In this document: positions 1 through 8,557 of the stretch, piece by piece
Numbering within the stretch: position 1 is the first letter of the stretch
Layout of the letters: each line of letters begins with the position of its first letter
Assembly (NCBI RefSeq): GCF_003347635.1
Contig: NZ_QDFY01000012.1
Span: forward strand, 62,001-126,000
DNA: 64,000 nt
Origin: Sphingosinicella terrae
GTDB lineage: Bacteria > Pseudomonadota > Alphaproteobacteria > Sphingomonadales > Sphingomonadaceae
Direction: 5' to 3'
Program-made: the position numbers and the translations under genes
Notes under the pieces: model-generated
Database searches by the model: none
What the model saw: only the letters and a program-made list of their open reading frames with translations
What the model was told of the DNA's origin: nothing

Positions 1-190
1 CGACCGCCTCGCCCGGACGATCGGCCATCTCGTCGATCAGGCCCAGCTCGACGGCCCGCGCCCGAACCCCGGGATCCTCGTCATAGCCGGCGAGGATCAC
101 GTCCGGCAGGTGCGCGCGCACCGCCCGTGCGATGGAGGAGCCTATCAGGCCGAGGCCGATCAGCGCGACGCGCGCGAAGGGCGCCGTCAT
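1..190 (-). CDS. tyrA: Prephenate/arogenate dehydrogenase, N-terminal part (cut by window edge)
   Basis: The 63 visible N-terminal residues form a Rossmann NAD(P)-binding start (LIGLGLIGSSIARAVR) followed by an acidic strand end (GYDEDPGVRARA), the pattern of TyrA-type dehydrogenases that oxidatively decarboxylate prephenate or arogenate for tyrosine synthesis. The ATG is at 190 and the gene runs off the left edge, so the catalytic half is not visible. It is transcribed divergently from the aldo/keto reductase at 410. Other GxGxxGxxxA dehydrogenases cannot be fully excluded from this fragment. Confidence 0.75.
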   Translation of the reverse strand, partial: MTAPFARVALIGLGLIGSSIARAVRAHLPDVILAGYDEDPGVRARAVELGLIDEMADRPGEAV

Positions 191-341
191 GGTCGGTCGG
201 CTCCAAGTCGGTGGATATCGCGCATGCCAGGCCCCCATTGCTCCCGTGGGCAGGTAGATGCGCGGCAGAGCGCGCGCAACCGCCGTCGGGCGCCGGCTCC
301 GGCGGCTGCGTCATGAGCGTGGACGATGGGCTTGATTGTGA

Positions 342-355
342 TGGCAGCGCTGTCA
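342..355. promoter_or_regulatory. Candidate LacI-family operator before the aldo/keto reductase
   Basis: TGGCAGCGCTGTCA matches TGACAGCGCTGTCA, found at the GH3 and glucokinase promoters in this window, with one mismatch. It lies 54 bases upstream of the aldo/keto reductase ATG at 410. That the LacI protein at 15378 binds here is an inference. Confidence 0.5.
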
Positions 356-409
356 TGCTGCGACTCCAGGATGCTTCCCCCCGCCGCCGATCGAAGGACT
401 CCCTATCCC

Positions 410-1471
410 ATGCCTTCACCCCAGCCCCATGTCGCCGATCCGGACCGCTATGACGGGCGGATGCCCTATCGCCGCTGCGGCCGCTCCGGCCTCGATCTTC
501 CCGCGGTTTCGCTGGGTCTCTGGCAGAATTTCGGCGGGACGGACGTCTTCGAGACGGGACGAGCGATTCTTCGCCGTGCCTTCGACCGCGGCGTCACCCA
601 TTTCGACCTCGCCAACAATTACGGGCCGCCCTACGGCTCCGCCGAGGAGAATTTCGGCCGCGTCCTCGCCGCCGATTTCCGCGGCCACCGCGACGAGCTG
701 GTCATCTCGACCAAGGCGGGCTGGGACATGTGGCCGGGGCCCTATGGCGATGTCGGGGGCAGCCGGAAATATCTGATCGCGAGCTGCGATCAGAGCCTCA
801 GGCGGATGGGGCTCGACTATGTCGACATCTTCTATTCGCACCGGGTCGATCCGAAGACGCCGCTCGAGGAGACGATGGGCGCGCTCGCTCATCTCCACCG
901 TCAGGGCAAGGCGCTCTATGTCGGCATCTCCTCCTACTCGCCCGAGCTCACCCGCAGGGCTCACGCGATCCTCGCCGAGGAGAGGGTGCCGCTGCTCATC
1001 CATCAGCCGAGCTATTCGATGCTCAACCGTTGGGTCGAGGATCAACTGCTGGACACGCTGGCGGAGCTCGGCGTCGGCTGCATCGCCTTCTCGCCGCTGG
1101 CACAGGGGATGCTCACCTCCAAATATCTCGCCGGCGTCCCAGAGGGCGCCCGCGTCACCCGCGGCGGCTCGCTATCGAGCCACCTGCTGACGCCCGAAAA
1201 TGTCGAACGCATCCGTGTGCTCGACGCGGTCGCGAAGCGCCGCGGCCAGACACTCGCCCAGATGGCGATCGCCTGGGTGCTGCGCGACTCGCGGGTCACT
1301 TCGGCGCTGGTCGGCGCGCGCACCGTCGAGCAGCTCGACGACAGCCTGGAAGCGGTGAACAGCCTCCACTTCGGCGAAGAGGAGCTGTCCGAGATCGACC
1401 ACCACGCCACCGATGGCGGCGTTGACTTGTGGCGCGTCTCGTCGAGGCTGAGCGAGGCCGACCTCGCCTGA
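410..1471 (+). CDS. Aldo/keto reductase (YghZ-like)
   Basis: A 353-residue NADPH-dependent oxidoreductase of the aldo/keto reductase superfamily, resembling the YghZ/L-glyceraldehyde-3-phosphate reductase and Kv-beta-like branch. The catalytic tetrad is visible: Asp66 and Tyr71 (HFDLANNYG), Lys102 (ISTKAGWDM) and His144 (FYSHRVD). The C-terminal part has a cofactor-binding stretch (SALVGARTVEQL). The ATG at 410 was chosen because the family core starts about 17 residues later; an in-frame ATG at 326 lies upstream of and would read through the palindrome at 342. That palindrome suggests control by the LacI repressor of the sugar locus, so a role in sugar or sugar-aldehyde reduction is plausible. 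The substrate cannot be read from sequence. Confidence 0.85.
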   Translation: MPSPQPHVADPDRYDGRMPYRRCGRSGLDLPAVSLGLWQNFGGTDVFETGRAILRRAFDRGVTHFDLANNYGPPYGSAEENFGRVLAADFRGHRDELVISTKAGWDMWPGPYGDVGGSRKYLIASCDQSLRRMGLDYVDIFYSHRVDPKTPLEETMGALAHLHRQGKALYVGISSYSPELTRRAHAILAEERVPLLIHQPSYSMLNRWVEDQLLDTLAELGVGCIAFSPLAQGMLTSKYLAGVPEGARVTRGGSLSSHLLTPENVERIRVLDAVAKRRGQTLAQMAIAWVLRDSRVTSALVGARTVEQLDDSLEAVNSLHFGEEELSEIDHHATDGGVDLWRVSSRLSEADLA

Positions 1472-1588
1472 CCGCGACCGGATGTTCCGGTCGGACTAGG
1501 GCAGGAGAGCTCTTCAGGATTCGTTCTACGGATGTGGTCTCACGCAGGCCGCTCGTTCTGATGGGCCGGGGCGATCGTGACGCTTTGG

Positions 1589-1604
1589 GGACAATGTTCT
1601 TGTC
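1589..1604. promoter_or_regulatory. Inverted repeat upstream of the TonB receptor
   Basis: Bases 1590-1604 read GACAA-TGTTC-TTGTC, a perfect 5-bp inverted repeat with a 5-base spacer about 100 bases before the receptor start. Its left part, GGACAATGTT (1589-1598), recurs upstream of kynA on the opposite strand (10632-10641). A shared regulator, perhaps the Lrp-type protein at 10788, is an inference. Confidence 0.35.
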
Positions 1605-1701
1605 ACTTCCCGCTACGCTTGGCCAAGCGCGTTCGTGGGAGAGCGGAAGGGCACCCGCAGCCGGGGAACAGCGGATAAATCCAGCATATCAAGGGGTCCA
1701 G

Positions 1702-3903
1702 ATGGAAGACGCTAAGACCATATTCGAGCGCTCCGGGGGAATTTCCGCGCGAGCTCTTTCTTTGTCGCTTATCTCCCTTACAATGTCGGGAACGGCCTGG
1801 GCACAGGAGGCGCCGCGAGAGGCGCCGCCGGAGGAGGGCGTCAGCGAGATTGTGGTGACCGCTTCGAAGCGGGGCACTGTCAACATCCAGGACATACCCT
1901 ACAATATCTCGGCGATCAGCACCGAGCAGCTCGAGCGGACCGGCGCGACGACGCTGGAGGACATTGCGCGTCTTGTGCCGGGCGTTACGACCACCGGCGG
2001 CCAAAGCAATCGGACCGTCATCATCCGGGGCTTGGCCGCCTCCGCCGGCGCACCCCAGGTGGCCATCTATCTCGACGAAACGCCGCTCAGCGGCGTCGGC
2101 GGCACCAATGTCCGCCAAACGGATCTCGGCCTCTACGATATCGAGCGGGTCGAGATCCTTCGCGGGCCGCAGGGAACACTCTATGGTGCGAGCTCGCAGG
2201 GCGGCACGATAAGATATATCACGCGCAAGCCGGATTCGAATGACTTCGAGGGCGCGATCGGGGCCCGTGCCGGCATTCGCGCCCGCGACGGCGGCTGGCG
2301 TACCGAAGCCAACGGGATGCTCAACCTGCCGATCGTCGAGGACCTGCTCGCCATTCGCGCAGTGGGATATTGGCGTCGGGTGGACGGACTGGTCGATCTG
2401 CCGGCGCTCGATCGGAACCAGTCCGATGACGAGAACAGCCATGGCGGGCGCATCCAGGTCGCGCTCACCCCTGGCTCGGACACCCTGATCCTGGCGTCGG
2501 CCATCTACCAGAAGACCGAGCTGGACGATACCAGCCGGGTCCTGTCGACCGATGACTCCCGTCCCAATCCCGTCCTGGAACCCTATGAGGACGAGCTGCG
2601 CCTGCTCAACCTCACCGTCGAGCAGGGGCTGGGCTTCGGCACGCTGACCGGTACGATCTCCACCTATCAGCGCGACGCTTTCTTCGTTTTCGACCAAAGC
2701 CAGTTCGTCGTGCCGAGATACGGCTCGATCAACCAGACTTCCCGGACGGAAGCGACTACGGGCGAGTTGCGGTTCGCCTCCACCTTCGATGCGCCGATCC
2801 AAATCGTGACGGGCGTCTTCTTCGAGAATCGCGATCTCGAAGCGGTAAGCGCCGGGCTCTATGTCGATCCGGAGACCGGCCTGCCGGATGCGCCGCCCGA
2901 GCCCTTCTTCATCCAGCCCAGCAGTCAGGTCGTCCGCAATAGGGCGGCCTTCCTCAACGCGACCTACGACATCACCGACCGTCTCTCCGCGGAAGCCGGC
3001 ATTCGCTTCTACGAGATGAGGCGCCGCAACGAGTCGAGCCTCGAGCTCGACGTGTTCGGCCGTCCTCTTGGCCCGCAGCCGACGCAGAGGGCCTCGTCCG
3101 ACGGAAATGTGAAGCGGTTTCAGCTTTCCTACGACGTCACCGAGGACGTTCTCGTCTACGGCATATATTCCGAAGGCTTCCGCGAGGGAGGCCCGAACGC
3201 GCCGGGCCTGCTCGGCAACTATTCGCTGACCTTCGGGCCGGATCTGGTCCAGAATTACGAGTTGGGCTGGAAGTCCACCTTGTTCGGGCGTCAGCTCCTG
3301 CTGAACGGCGCCGTCTATTACATGACCTGGGACGACATCCAGGTTTCGCAGCGGGATCCGACCGGAGCATTCACCTTCACGTCGAACGCCGGCAAAGCCG
3401 ATCTCAAGGGCGCGGAGCTGGAGGGGCGGTTTGACCCGGCCGCGCTGCCGGGCTTTTCGACCAATTTCGCGCTGCGTTATTCGGATCAGAAGCTGACCGA
3501 GGACAATCCGCTCGTGGCCGGGCCGCCGCCCGATCCGAATGCCGGCAGGAGGGGAGAGCGGATACCTTATACGAGCCGCTTCTCTGCCAATGCGGGCGTC
3601 GAGCAAAGGTTCGATGTCGCCGGCCTGCGCGCCTTCGCGCGCGCAGACCTCGCTTATGTTGGCTCGGCCTACACGACGTTCAGCCGGACCGATCCGTTGA
3701 GGCGGAAGGTCGGCGATTATGCCCTGGTGGATCTGAGGTTAGGGATCGAGGAGCGGGGCTGGGACGCCTCGATCTATGTGCGCAACCTGTTCAACGAGCG
3801 CGCCTTCACGAACTGGACCATCGAGAGCCGGCCCGGCATTCCGGACCGCGTCCTGACGAACGAGCCGCGCGAAGCCGGGATTCAGGTCGCCTACCGATTC
3901 TGA
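1702..3903 (+). CDS. TonB-dependent outer-membrane receptor
   Basis: A 733-residue outer-membrane receptor. An N-terminal signal peptide (hydrophobic stretch ending SGTAWAQ) is followed by a TonB-box-like EIVVTASKR, a plug domain (about residues 50-170; VEILRGPQGTLYGASSQGG is typical) and a 22-strand-type barrel ending in aromatic YRF. There is no extra N-terminal signalling domain, so it is not a FecA-type transducer. The start at 1702 has an AAGGGG ribosome site and puts the signal peptide at the right place. It heads a + strand operon with a BASS transporter and a mu-crystallin-like reductase, which suggests energised import of a small organic substrate. Neighbouring kynurenine and peptidase genes hint at a tryptophan-derived compound or peptide; this is inference. 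Confidence 0.93.
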   Translation: MEDAKTIFERSGGISARALSLSLISLTMSGTAWAQEAPREAPPEEGVSEIVVTASKRGTVNIQDIPYNISAISTEQLERTGATTLEDIARLVPGVTTTGGQSNRTVIIRGLAASAGAPQVAIYLDETPLSGVGGTNVRQTDLGLYDIERVEILRGPQGTLYGASSQGGTIRYITRKPDSNDFEGAIGARAGIRARDGGWRTEANGMLNLPIVEDLLAIRAVGYWRRVDGLVDLPALDRNQSDDENSHGGRIQVALTPGSDTLILASAIYQKTELDDTSRVLSTDDSRPNPVLEPYEDELRLLNLTVEQGLGFGTLTGTISTYQRDAFFVFDQSQFVVPRYGSINQTSRTEATTGELRFASTFDAPIQIVTGVFFENRDLEAVSAGLYVDPETGLPDAPPEPFFIQPSSQVVRNRAAFLNATYDITDRLSAEAGIRFYEMRRRNESSLELDVFGRPLGPQPTQRASSDGNVKRFQLSYDVTEDVLVYGIYSEGFREGGPNAPGLLGNYSLTFGPDLVQNYELGWKSTLFGRQLLLNGAVYYMTWDDIQVSQRDPTGAFTFTSNAGKADLKGAELEGRFDPAALPGFSTNFALRYSDQKLTEDNPLVAGPPPDPNAGRRGERIPYTSRFSANAGVEQRFDVAGLRAFARADLAYVGSAYTTFSRTDPLRRKVGDYALVDLRLGIEERGWDASIYVRNLFNERAFTNWTIESRPGIPDRVLTNEPREAGIQVAYRF

Positions 3904-3947
3904 CCTTTCCCGCTCGATGAGTCGCAATTCCGTCCGATAGGGGAACG

Positions 3948-4847
3948 ATGAGTCCCGAGTTCGTCGCTTTCGTGAACGCCGTCTTCGTGCCCGTGGGGCT
4001 CATGCTGATCATGTTCAGCATGGGCCTCACGCTGGCGCTGCGGGATTTCGGGCTGGTGCTCACCCATCCGCGAATGGTGATCGTCGGGCTTGGCGGTCAG
4101 CTGATCATGCTGCCGATACTCGGCTTGCTGATCGGCGCCCTGTTCGGATTGTCACCGGAGCTGGCACTGGGGCTGTTCATCATCTCGATCTGCCCGGCCG
4201 GAACGACATCGAATGCGATCACGTTCGTCGGCCGCGGGAACATTGCCCTCGCCGTGGTCCTTACGGCTTTGTCCAGCATGGTCACTGTGTTCAGCATCCC
4301 GCTGCTGCTGAGCTGGGCGATTCCCTTTTTCCTGGCGGGCGGCGGCGCCGAGGTGCCGGCGCTCTCCGTTCCCGGCACGATGCTGCAACTCCTGCAGATC
4401 ACTGTCGCCCCGATCGCCGTCGGCATGCTGGTGCGGCGTTTCGCGCCGAACGTGGCGGACCGGATGGCCAGGTGGCTCCGGCCGACCTCGCTTGTCGTGC
4501 TGATCGGAGTCATCGCCCTCTCCGTGGCGGTGAGCCTCGAGATGGTACTCCTCAACCTGGCCGCCGCCGGGCCTGCCATCTGGACCCTCAACGCGGCCGC
4601 CATCGTCGCGGGCGTCATGCTGGCGCGAGCCCTTGGCGCCGACAGCCGGGATTCCATGACCATCGGAATAGAGGTCGGCGTGCAGAATGCCACGATGGCG
4701 ATCTTCCTCACGCTTACCGTGCTCGGCAGCCTCCCGCTGGCGGTTACCCAGAATATCTACGGGGTCGTGATGATCCTCAACGCCTTCCTTCTCATCCGCT
4801 GGTTTCGCCGCCGGCTCGACCGGCACGAGGCCGTCGGCCACCCGTGA
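3948..4847 (+). CDS. BASS (bile acid:sodium symporter) family transporter
   Basis: A 299-residue inner-membrane protein with about nine to ten hydrophobic segments and the fold signature of the BASS/SBF family (FIISICPAGTTSNAITF, then GNIALAVVLTALSS). Members import bile acids, keto acids or other organic anions with sodium. The start at 3948 follows a GGGGAAC site. Its stop overlaps the GTG of the next gene by four bases (GTGA), so the two are translationally coupled. It follows the TonB receptor by 44 bases, making it the likely inner-membrane partner of that receptor. The substrate is unknown. Confidence 0.85.
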   Translation: MSPEFVAFVNAVFVPVGLMLIMFSMGLTLALRDFGLVLTHPRMVIVGLGGQLIMLPILGLLIGALFGLSPELALGLFIISICPAGTTSNAITFVGRGNIALAVVLTALSSMVTVFSIPLLLSWAIPFFLAGGGAEVPALSVPGTMLQLLQITVAPIAVGMLVRRFAPNVADRMARWLRPTSLVVLIGVIALSVAVSLEMVLLNLAAAGPAIWTLNAAAIVAGVMLARALGADSRDSMTIGIEVGVQNATMAIFLTLTVLGSLPLAVTQNIYGVVMILNAFLLIRWFRRRLDRHEAVGHP

Positions 4848-5821
4848 GCCTGTTCGTGTTTTCGGCCGCCGAGGTCGCGGCCCTGCTGCCCTACGAAACC
4901 TGCATTCCGCTGATGCGGCAGGCGATGATGGCCTTGTCCGCGGGCGGGACGAAGCAATTGCCCAGGGGCATCATCGACCTCGCGCAAGGTCGTGCCTTCG
5001 GCGTCATGCCGGGCGCGATTGCGGATGACGGACCGTTCGGCGCAAAGGTGGTCAGCGTCTTCGAGGAGAATTTCGCCAGAGGGCTGCCGTCCCACCAGGG
5101 CGTCATGCTGCTTTTCGACCAGCAGGGCGGCGCGCCGGTGGCGATCCTCGATGCCGGCGAAATCACGGCCATCCGGACCGCGGCGGCGTCGGCGGCCGCG
5201 ACGGACTGCCTTGCGCGCGAGGAAGCGCGCCGGCTCGCCCTCTTGGGCTATGGCGAGCAGGCTTGGCGACACGTGGAGGCGATCCGCCGGATTCGTCCGG
5301 TCGATCGGGTCGCGGTCTGGGGGCGCTCGCCGGAGCGCGCCTCGCAATTTGCGGAGCGCGTGCGCGCCGTGGGCCTCGAGGCGCGCGTGGCCTCCGATCC
5401 CGCGGACGCCGTCGCCGACGCCGAAATCATCTGCACCACGACGGCCGCGGACGATCCGATCCTGTCCCGCTCAATGGTGCCGGCGGGCGCGCACATCAAT
5501 GCGGTCGGCTCGAGCCGGGTGGGGCCGGCGGAGATTGCGGAGGACCTCGTGGCCGCCGTGCGCTTCTTCGCCGATCACCGCGCGAGCCTTTTGGCCCAGG
5601 GCGGCGAGTTCATTCGCGCGAAGCGATCGGGCCTGATCGACGACGACCATCTTGCCGGCGAGATCGGCGAGGTGATGGCAGGCTCGGTTCCGGGCCGCAT
5701 CGGCCCGCGCGAAATCACGCTCTACAAGTCGCTGGGGAATATCGTCCAGGACCTGGCGGCGGCCAGTCATGTCTACGGCGAGGGGCGCCTCGTCGGGTCC
5801 GGAACGCGCATATCGTTCTGA
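4844..5821 (+). CDS. Ornithine cyclodeaminase/mu-crystallin family protein (ketimine-reductase-like)
   Basis: A 325-residue NAD(P)-binding protein starting at GTG 4844, overlapping the BASS gene. The family fold is clear: N-terminal substrate domain with AKVVSVFEEN, an arginine near AGEITAIRTAAASA, and a Rossmann segment (LALLGYGEQA). Where ornithine cyclodeaminases carry the catalytic Asp (GGDCPGK-like), this protein reads HINAVGSSRVGPAEI, like mu-crystallin and bacterial alanine dehydrogenase-type members. It is therefore more likely an imine/ketimine reductase or amino-acid dehydrogenase than a cyclodeaminase. Its place after a receptor and transporter suggests it acts on the imported compound. 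Confidence 0.8.
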   Translation: MSLFVFSAAEVAALLPYETCIPLMRQAMMALSAGGTKQLPRGIIDLAQGRAFGVMPGAIADDGPFGAKVVSVFEENFARGLPSHQGVMLLFDQQGGAPVAILDAGEITAIRTAAASAAATDCLAREEARRLALLGYGEQAWRHVEAIRRIRPVDRVAVWGRSPERASQFAERVRAVGLEARVASDPADAVADAEIICTTTAADDPILSRSMVPAGAHINAVGSSRVGPAEIAEDLVAAVRFFADHRASLLAQGGEFIRAKRSGLIDDDHLAGEIGEVMAGSVPGRIGPREITLYKSLGNIVQDLAAASHVYGEGRLVGSGTRISF

Positions 5822-5839
5822 GCAGGCGCTGCCCTGCGC

Positions 5840-7018
5840 TCAGGCGCCCCAGACGTTCCTCGCATGCCGGAAGAAGTTCGTCCCCAGGATCTTCTCGATG
5901 CGCGTCCTCGAATGGCCGCGCTCGCGCAGCAGCTCCGCGAGGCGATGGAATTGCGTCGGTCCTCGCAGGTCCAGCGCGAAGGGGAGGGTGTTCGGCCCTT
6001 CGCCCGCCGCGCCGATCCCGGACTGACGGCGATAGGCGACCTCTTCGGCGAGGCGCTCGCGATAGGCCTCCAGATCGTCGATCTGGGTCACGGGACCATC
6101 CGTGCCGATCCCCACATGGTCCTCGCCGCAAACGTTCACCGCATGCTCGATATGGCGCACGACGTCGGCCGCCATCACGCTCCCGTCCGGGTCGAGGAAC
6201 GGCATGAAATAGATGCCGACGAAGCCCCCTTTCTCCGCGACCAGCCGCAATTCCTCGTCGGTTTTGTTGCGCGGCAGGTCGGTGAGCGCCCGGCATCCGG
6301 TATGGCTGATCGATATCGGTTGCTGCGACAGGCGCGCCGCCTCCAGGCACGTATTCTGGCCGCTATGCGACAGGTCCACCATGATCCGGTTCTGGTTGAG
6401 CCGTTCCAGGACCTGGCGCCCGAATTCGGTGAGCGCGCGATTCTGCGGCGCCATCGATCCGTCGCCGATCTGGTTGGCGGGATTGTAGGTCAGCTGGATG
6501 ATGCGGACGCCGAGGTCGGCGAATATGTCGACGCGGGCCAGGTCGTCGCCGATCGGTGCGCCGTTCTGGAAACCGTAGATGATGCCGACTTTCCGGTCCC
6601 TTTTGGCGTTCAGGATGTCGGCCGCGGTCAATATCTTGGTCAGGTCCCCCGACTGGGCGCGGATCATCTGGTCGTAATTGGCGATGTCGGAGACGGAGAC
6701 TTCGAACGGGTCGCCTTCGCCCGCGACATAGCCCAGGGTGCAGTTGACCGCGGTCAGGCCGGAAGCATGCGCATCCGCCAGCGTCCGCTGGTCGAGCTGC
6801 CTTCGCCGCCGGGTTCCGCGCTGGATCGCGCTGTCGCCGTTGTCCCTGACGACATTGGGATTGCTGAGGCCACCCAGCGCATTGATGATGACCAGGTCGC
6901 TCCATGCGGCCGCGCCGGCAGTCTGCGCGGATGCCGCGCCGGGGCCGAGCGCGGCGGTAGCGACCCCCGCGCCCGTCATCATCAGGAAGTCTCGCCGGCT
7001 GGTATCCGCTGCAATCAT
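5840..7018 (-). CDS. M19 membrane-dipeptidase-like protein with altered metal site
   Basis: A 392-residue protein with a Tat signal (SRRDFLMMTGAG, then GAASAQ), hence exported folded. The body fits peptidase M19 (renal dipeptidase): DLSHSG and ISHTGCRAL carry two conserved histidines, KGGFVGIYFMPFL and HVGIGTDG are typical. However, the N-terminal HxD ligand pair expected soon after the signal is replaced by INALGGLSNPN, and the bridging glutamate region reads YGFQNGAP with Gln. Classical dinuclear zinc chemistry therefore looks lost or changed. The start at 7018 has a GGAGGAG site. It is the last gene of the kynA operon, 14 bases after the amidohydrolase, and ends 18 bases from the convergent reductase gene. 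Confidence 0.8.
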   Translation of the reverse strand: MIAADTSRRDFLMMTGAGVATAALGPGAASAQTAGAAAWSDLVIINALGGLSNPNVVRDNGDSAIQRGTRRRRQLDQRTLADAHASGLTAVNCTLGYVAGEGDPFEVSVSDIANYDQMIRAQSGDLTKILTAADILNAKRDRKVGIIYGFQNGAPIGDDLARVDIFADLGVRIIQLTYNPANQIGDGSMAPQNRALTEFGRQVLERLNQNRIMVDLSHSGQNTCLEAARLSQQPISISHTGCRALTDLPRNKTDEELRLVAEKGGFVGIYFMPFLDPDGSVMAADVVRHIEHAVNVCGEDHVGIGTDGPVTQIDDLEAYRERLAEEVAYRRQSGIGAAGEGPNTLPFALDLRGPTQFHRLAELLRERGHSRTRIEKILGTNFFRHARNVWGA

Positions 7019-7032
7019 GAAATGCTCCTCCG

Positions 7033-8472
7033 TCAATTTCCGCTCGCTTGCGCGCGCTCGGCCTGCACGCCGAATTCCTCGGCCGTCACGGGCGCATAGT
7101 CGCTGCGGGCATAGGCGATGCCGCGTTTCACCGTGAACGCGACCGATCGAAGGTTGGAGATGTCCGCCGACGGATCGTCCGTGACGAACACCAGGTTCGC
7201 GAGCTTGCCCGGCGCGATCGTGCCCATTTCGCTCTCCCTTCCGATCGTCCGTGCCGCGATCTGCGTGGCCGATCGGATCACCTGCAGGGTGGGCATGCCG
7301 ACCCGTTCGGCCAGAATCTCCAGCTCCTCGTGCAAAGCGGGATAAGGCTCGCTCCATGGGGTGATGCCGTCGGTGCCGGCGGATATCTGGACGCCTTCGC
7401 CGAAGGCCTGCCGGGTCAGCCGGACGGCCAGCTCGGAAGGGCAGCGCGGCGGATCGCCGGCGCGGGTCACCTGAAGCCGCTTTTCCTCCTCGACATAGAT
7501 GCGGTTGGTCGCATCCAGGATGATGTCCCGCGCCCTCATCCGCTGGAAGAGCGCCGCCATGGCGGGATTGTCGCCGTTCGCGAACGGCCTGGGATCGACC
7601 GGCACGCGATCCTGATAGCTCGACGGGCGTGTTTCCGACAGCTGATAGGCGAGATAGCAGACGTGCGAGACCACATCGACTTCGGCGTCGAGGACCTCCG
7701 CCGGCGAGGCCGGGAAGACCATGGCGTGCGCCCACACGGGCACGTTCTGGCGATGCGCCTCTCGCGTGATACGGTCGACGAGCGCGGCCGGGAGATTCGC
7801 ATAGATCTTGATGCCGGTGGCATTGGTGCCACGCGCCATCGCGACCGCCAGCGGCAGGTCCGTCTCGTCCGTGATGGCCTGCATCCAGGGCACTTCCCCC
7901 GGCGTTGCGCCCTGGGCCACCGCGATGGTGCGCGGATCGCTGAAGAAGCTGGGGCCCGCCATCAGCGCGGCATAGTAGATGTCGGGCGCCGCCAGCTCCC
8001 TGAGCCGTGCGCCGCGCGCCAGGTCGCCGATCGCCCGCAGATCGTCCGCCATGTCGCGGACCGCCGTGATCCCGCTATAGACCTGTCGGCGCAATATCGC
8101 CTCTGCGCGCCGGCGATTGGGCGGCGTGGCGAGGTGGACGTGGGAATCGATCAGGCCCGGCAGGACATAGAGGCCCGTCGCGTTCACGACCCGCGCGCCC
8201 GCCGGAATGCCTTCCTCGCTCCCGGCCGGTAGGATGGCGGCGATCGTCGGCCCTTCGACCAGGATCGATACGTTGGGCCGTGGCGGCGCGCCGGTCCCGT
8301 CGATGAGCGTTGCTCCGCGATAGACGGTGATGGCGACCGCTGCGGATGCCGGTGCGCCTGCGACAGCCGGCGGACTCGCCGGTGCCGGATTCTGCGACAT
8401 GCCGGCGGAAGGGGAGGAAAGGCAGAAAGGCAGGATCGCCGCGGTCAGGGCAAGTGCAAGGCGAATTCGCAT
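7033..8472 (-). CDS. Exported amidohydrolase (COG1228, prolidase/imidazolonepropionase-like)
   Basis: A 479-residue metal-dependent amidohydrolase with a Sec signal peptide (ALALTAAILPFCLSSPSAG), so periplasmic. Metal ligands of the superfamily are visible in order: DSHVHLATP (HxH), a likely carboxylated Lys in GIKIYANL, His in VWAHAM, His in VVSHVCY, and Asp in SAGTDGITPW. The C-terminal GKLANLVFVTDDP strand closes the small beta domain. Related COG1228 enzymes cleave C-terminal residues from dipeptides or N-acyl amino acids. The ATG at 8472 has a GGAGGG site. It sits between kynU (85 bases upstream) and the M19-like gene, so it may release or trim a tryptophan-containing substrate; that is inference. 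Confidence 0.85.
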   Translation of the reverse strand: MRIRLALALTAAILPFCLSSPSAGMSQNPAPASPPAVAGAPASAAVAITVYRGATLIDGTGAPPRPNVSILVEGPTIAAILPAGSEEGIPAGARVVNATGLYVLPGLIDSHVHLATPPNRRRAEAILRRQVYSGITAVRDMADDLRAIGDLARGARLRELAAPDIYYAALMAGPSFFSDPRTIAVAQGATPGEVPWMQAITDETDLPLAVAMARGTNATGIKIYANLPAALVDRITREAHRQNVPVWAHAMVFPASPAEVLDAEVDVVSHVCYLAYQLSETRPSSYQDRVPVDPRPFANGDNPAMAALFQRMRARDIILDATNRIYVEEEKRLQVTRAGDPPRCPSELAVRLTRQAFGEGVQISAGTDGITPWSEPYPALHEELEILAERVGMPTLQVIRSATQIAARTIGRESEMGTIAPGKLANLVFVTDDPSADISNLRSVAFTVKRGIAYARSDYAPVTAEEFGVQAERAQASGN

Positions 8473-8557
8473 TCATTCCCTCCAGTTCGATGCCGGTTCA
8501 CGGGGCACGGGCGCCGCCGTCCTGCGGACATGTGCGGCATGAAGTCACCCGAAGCGT

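Noticed and set aside
1603-3606. Long - strand open frame opposite the TonB receptor
   Set aside because: It is a high-GC shadow; the + strand protein has complete receptor features.
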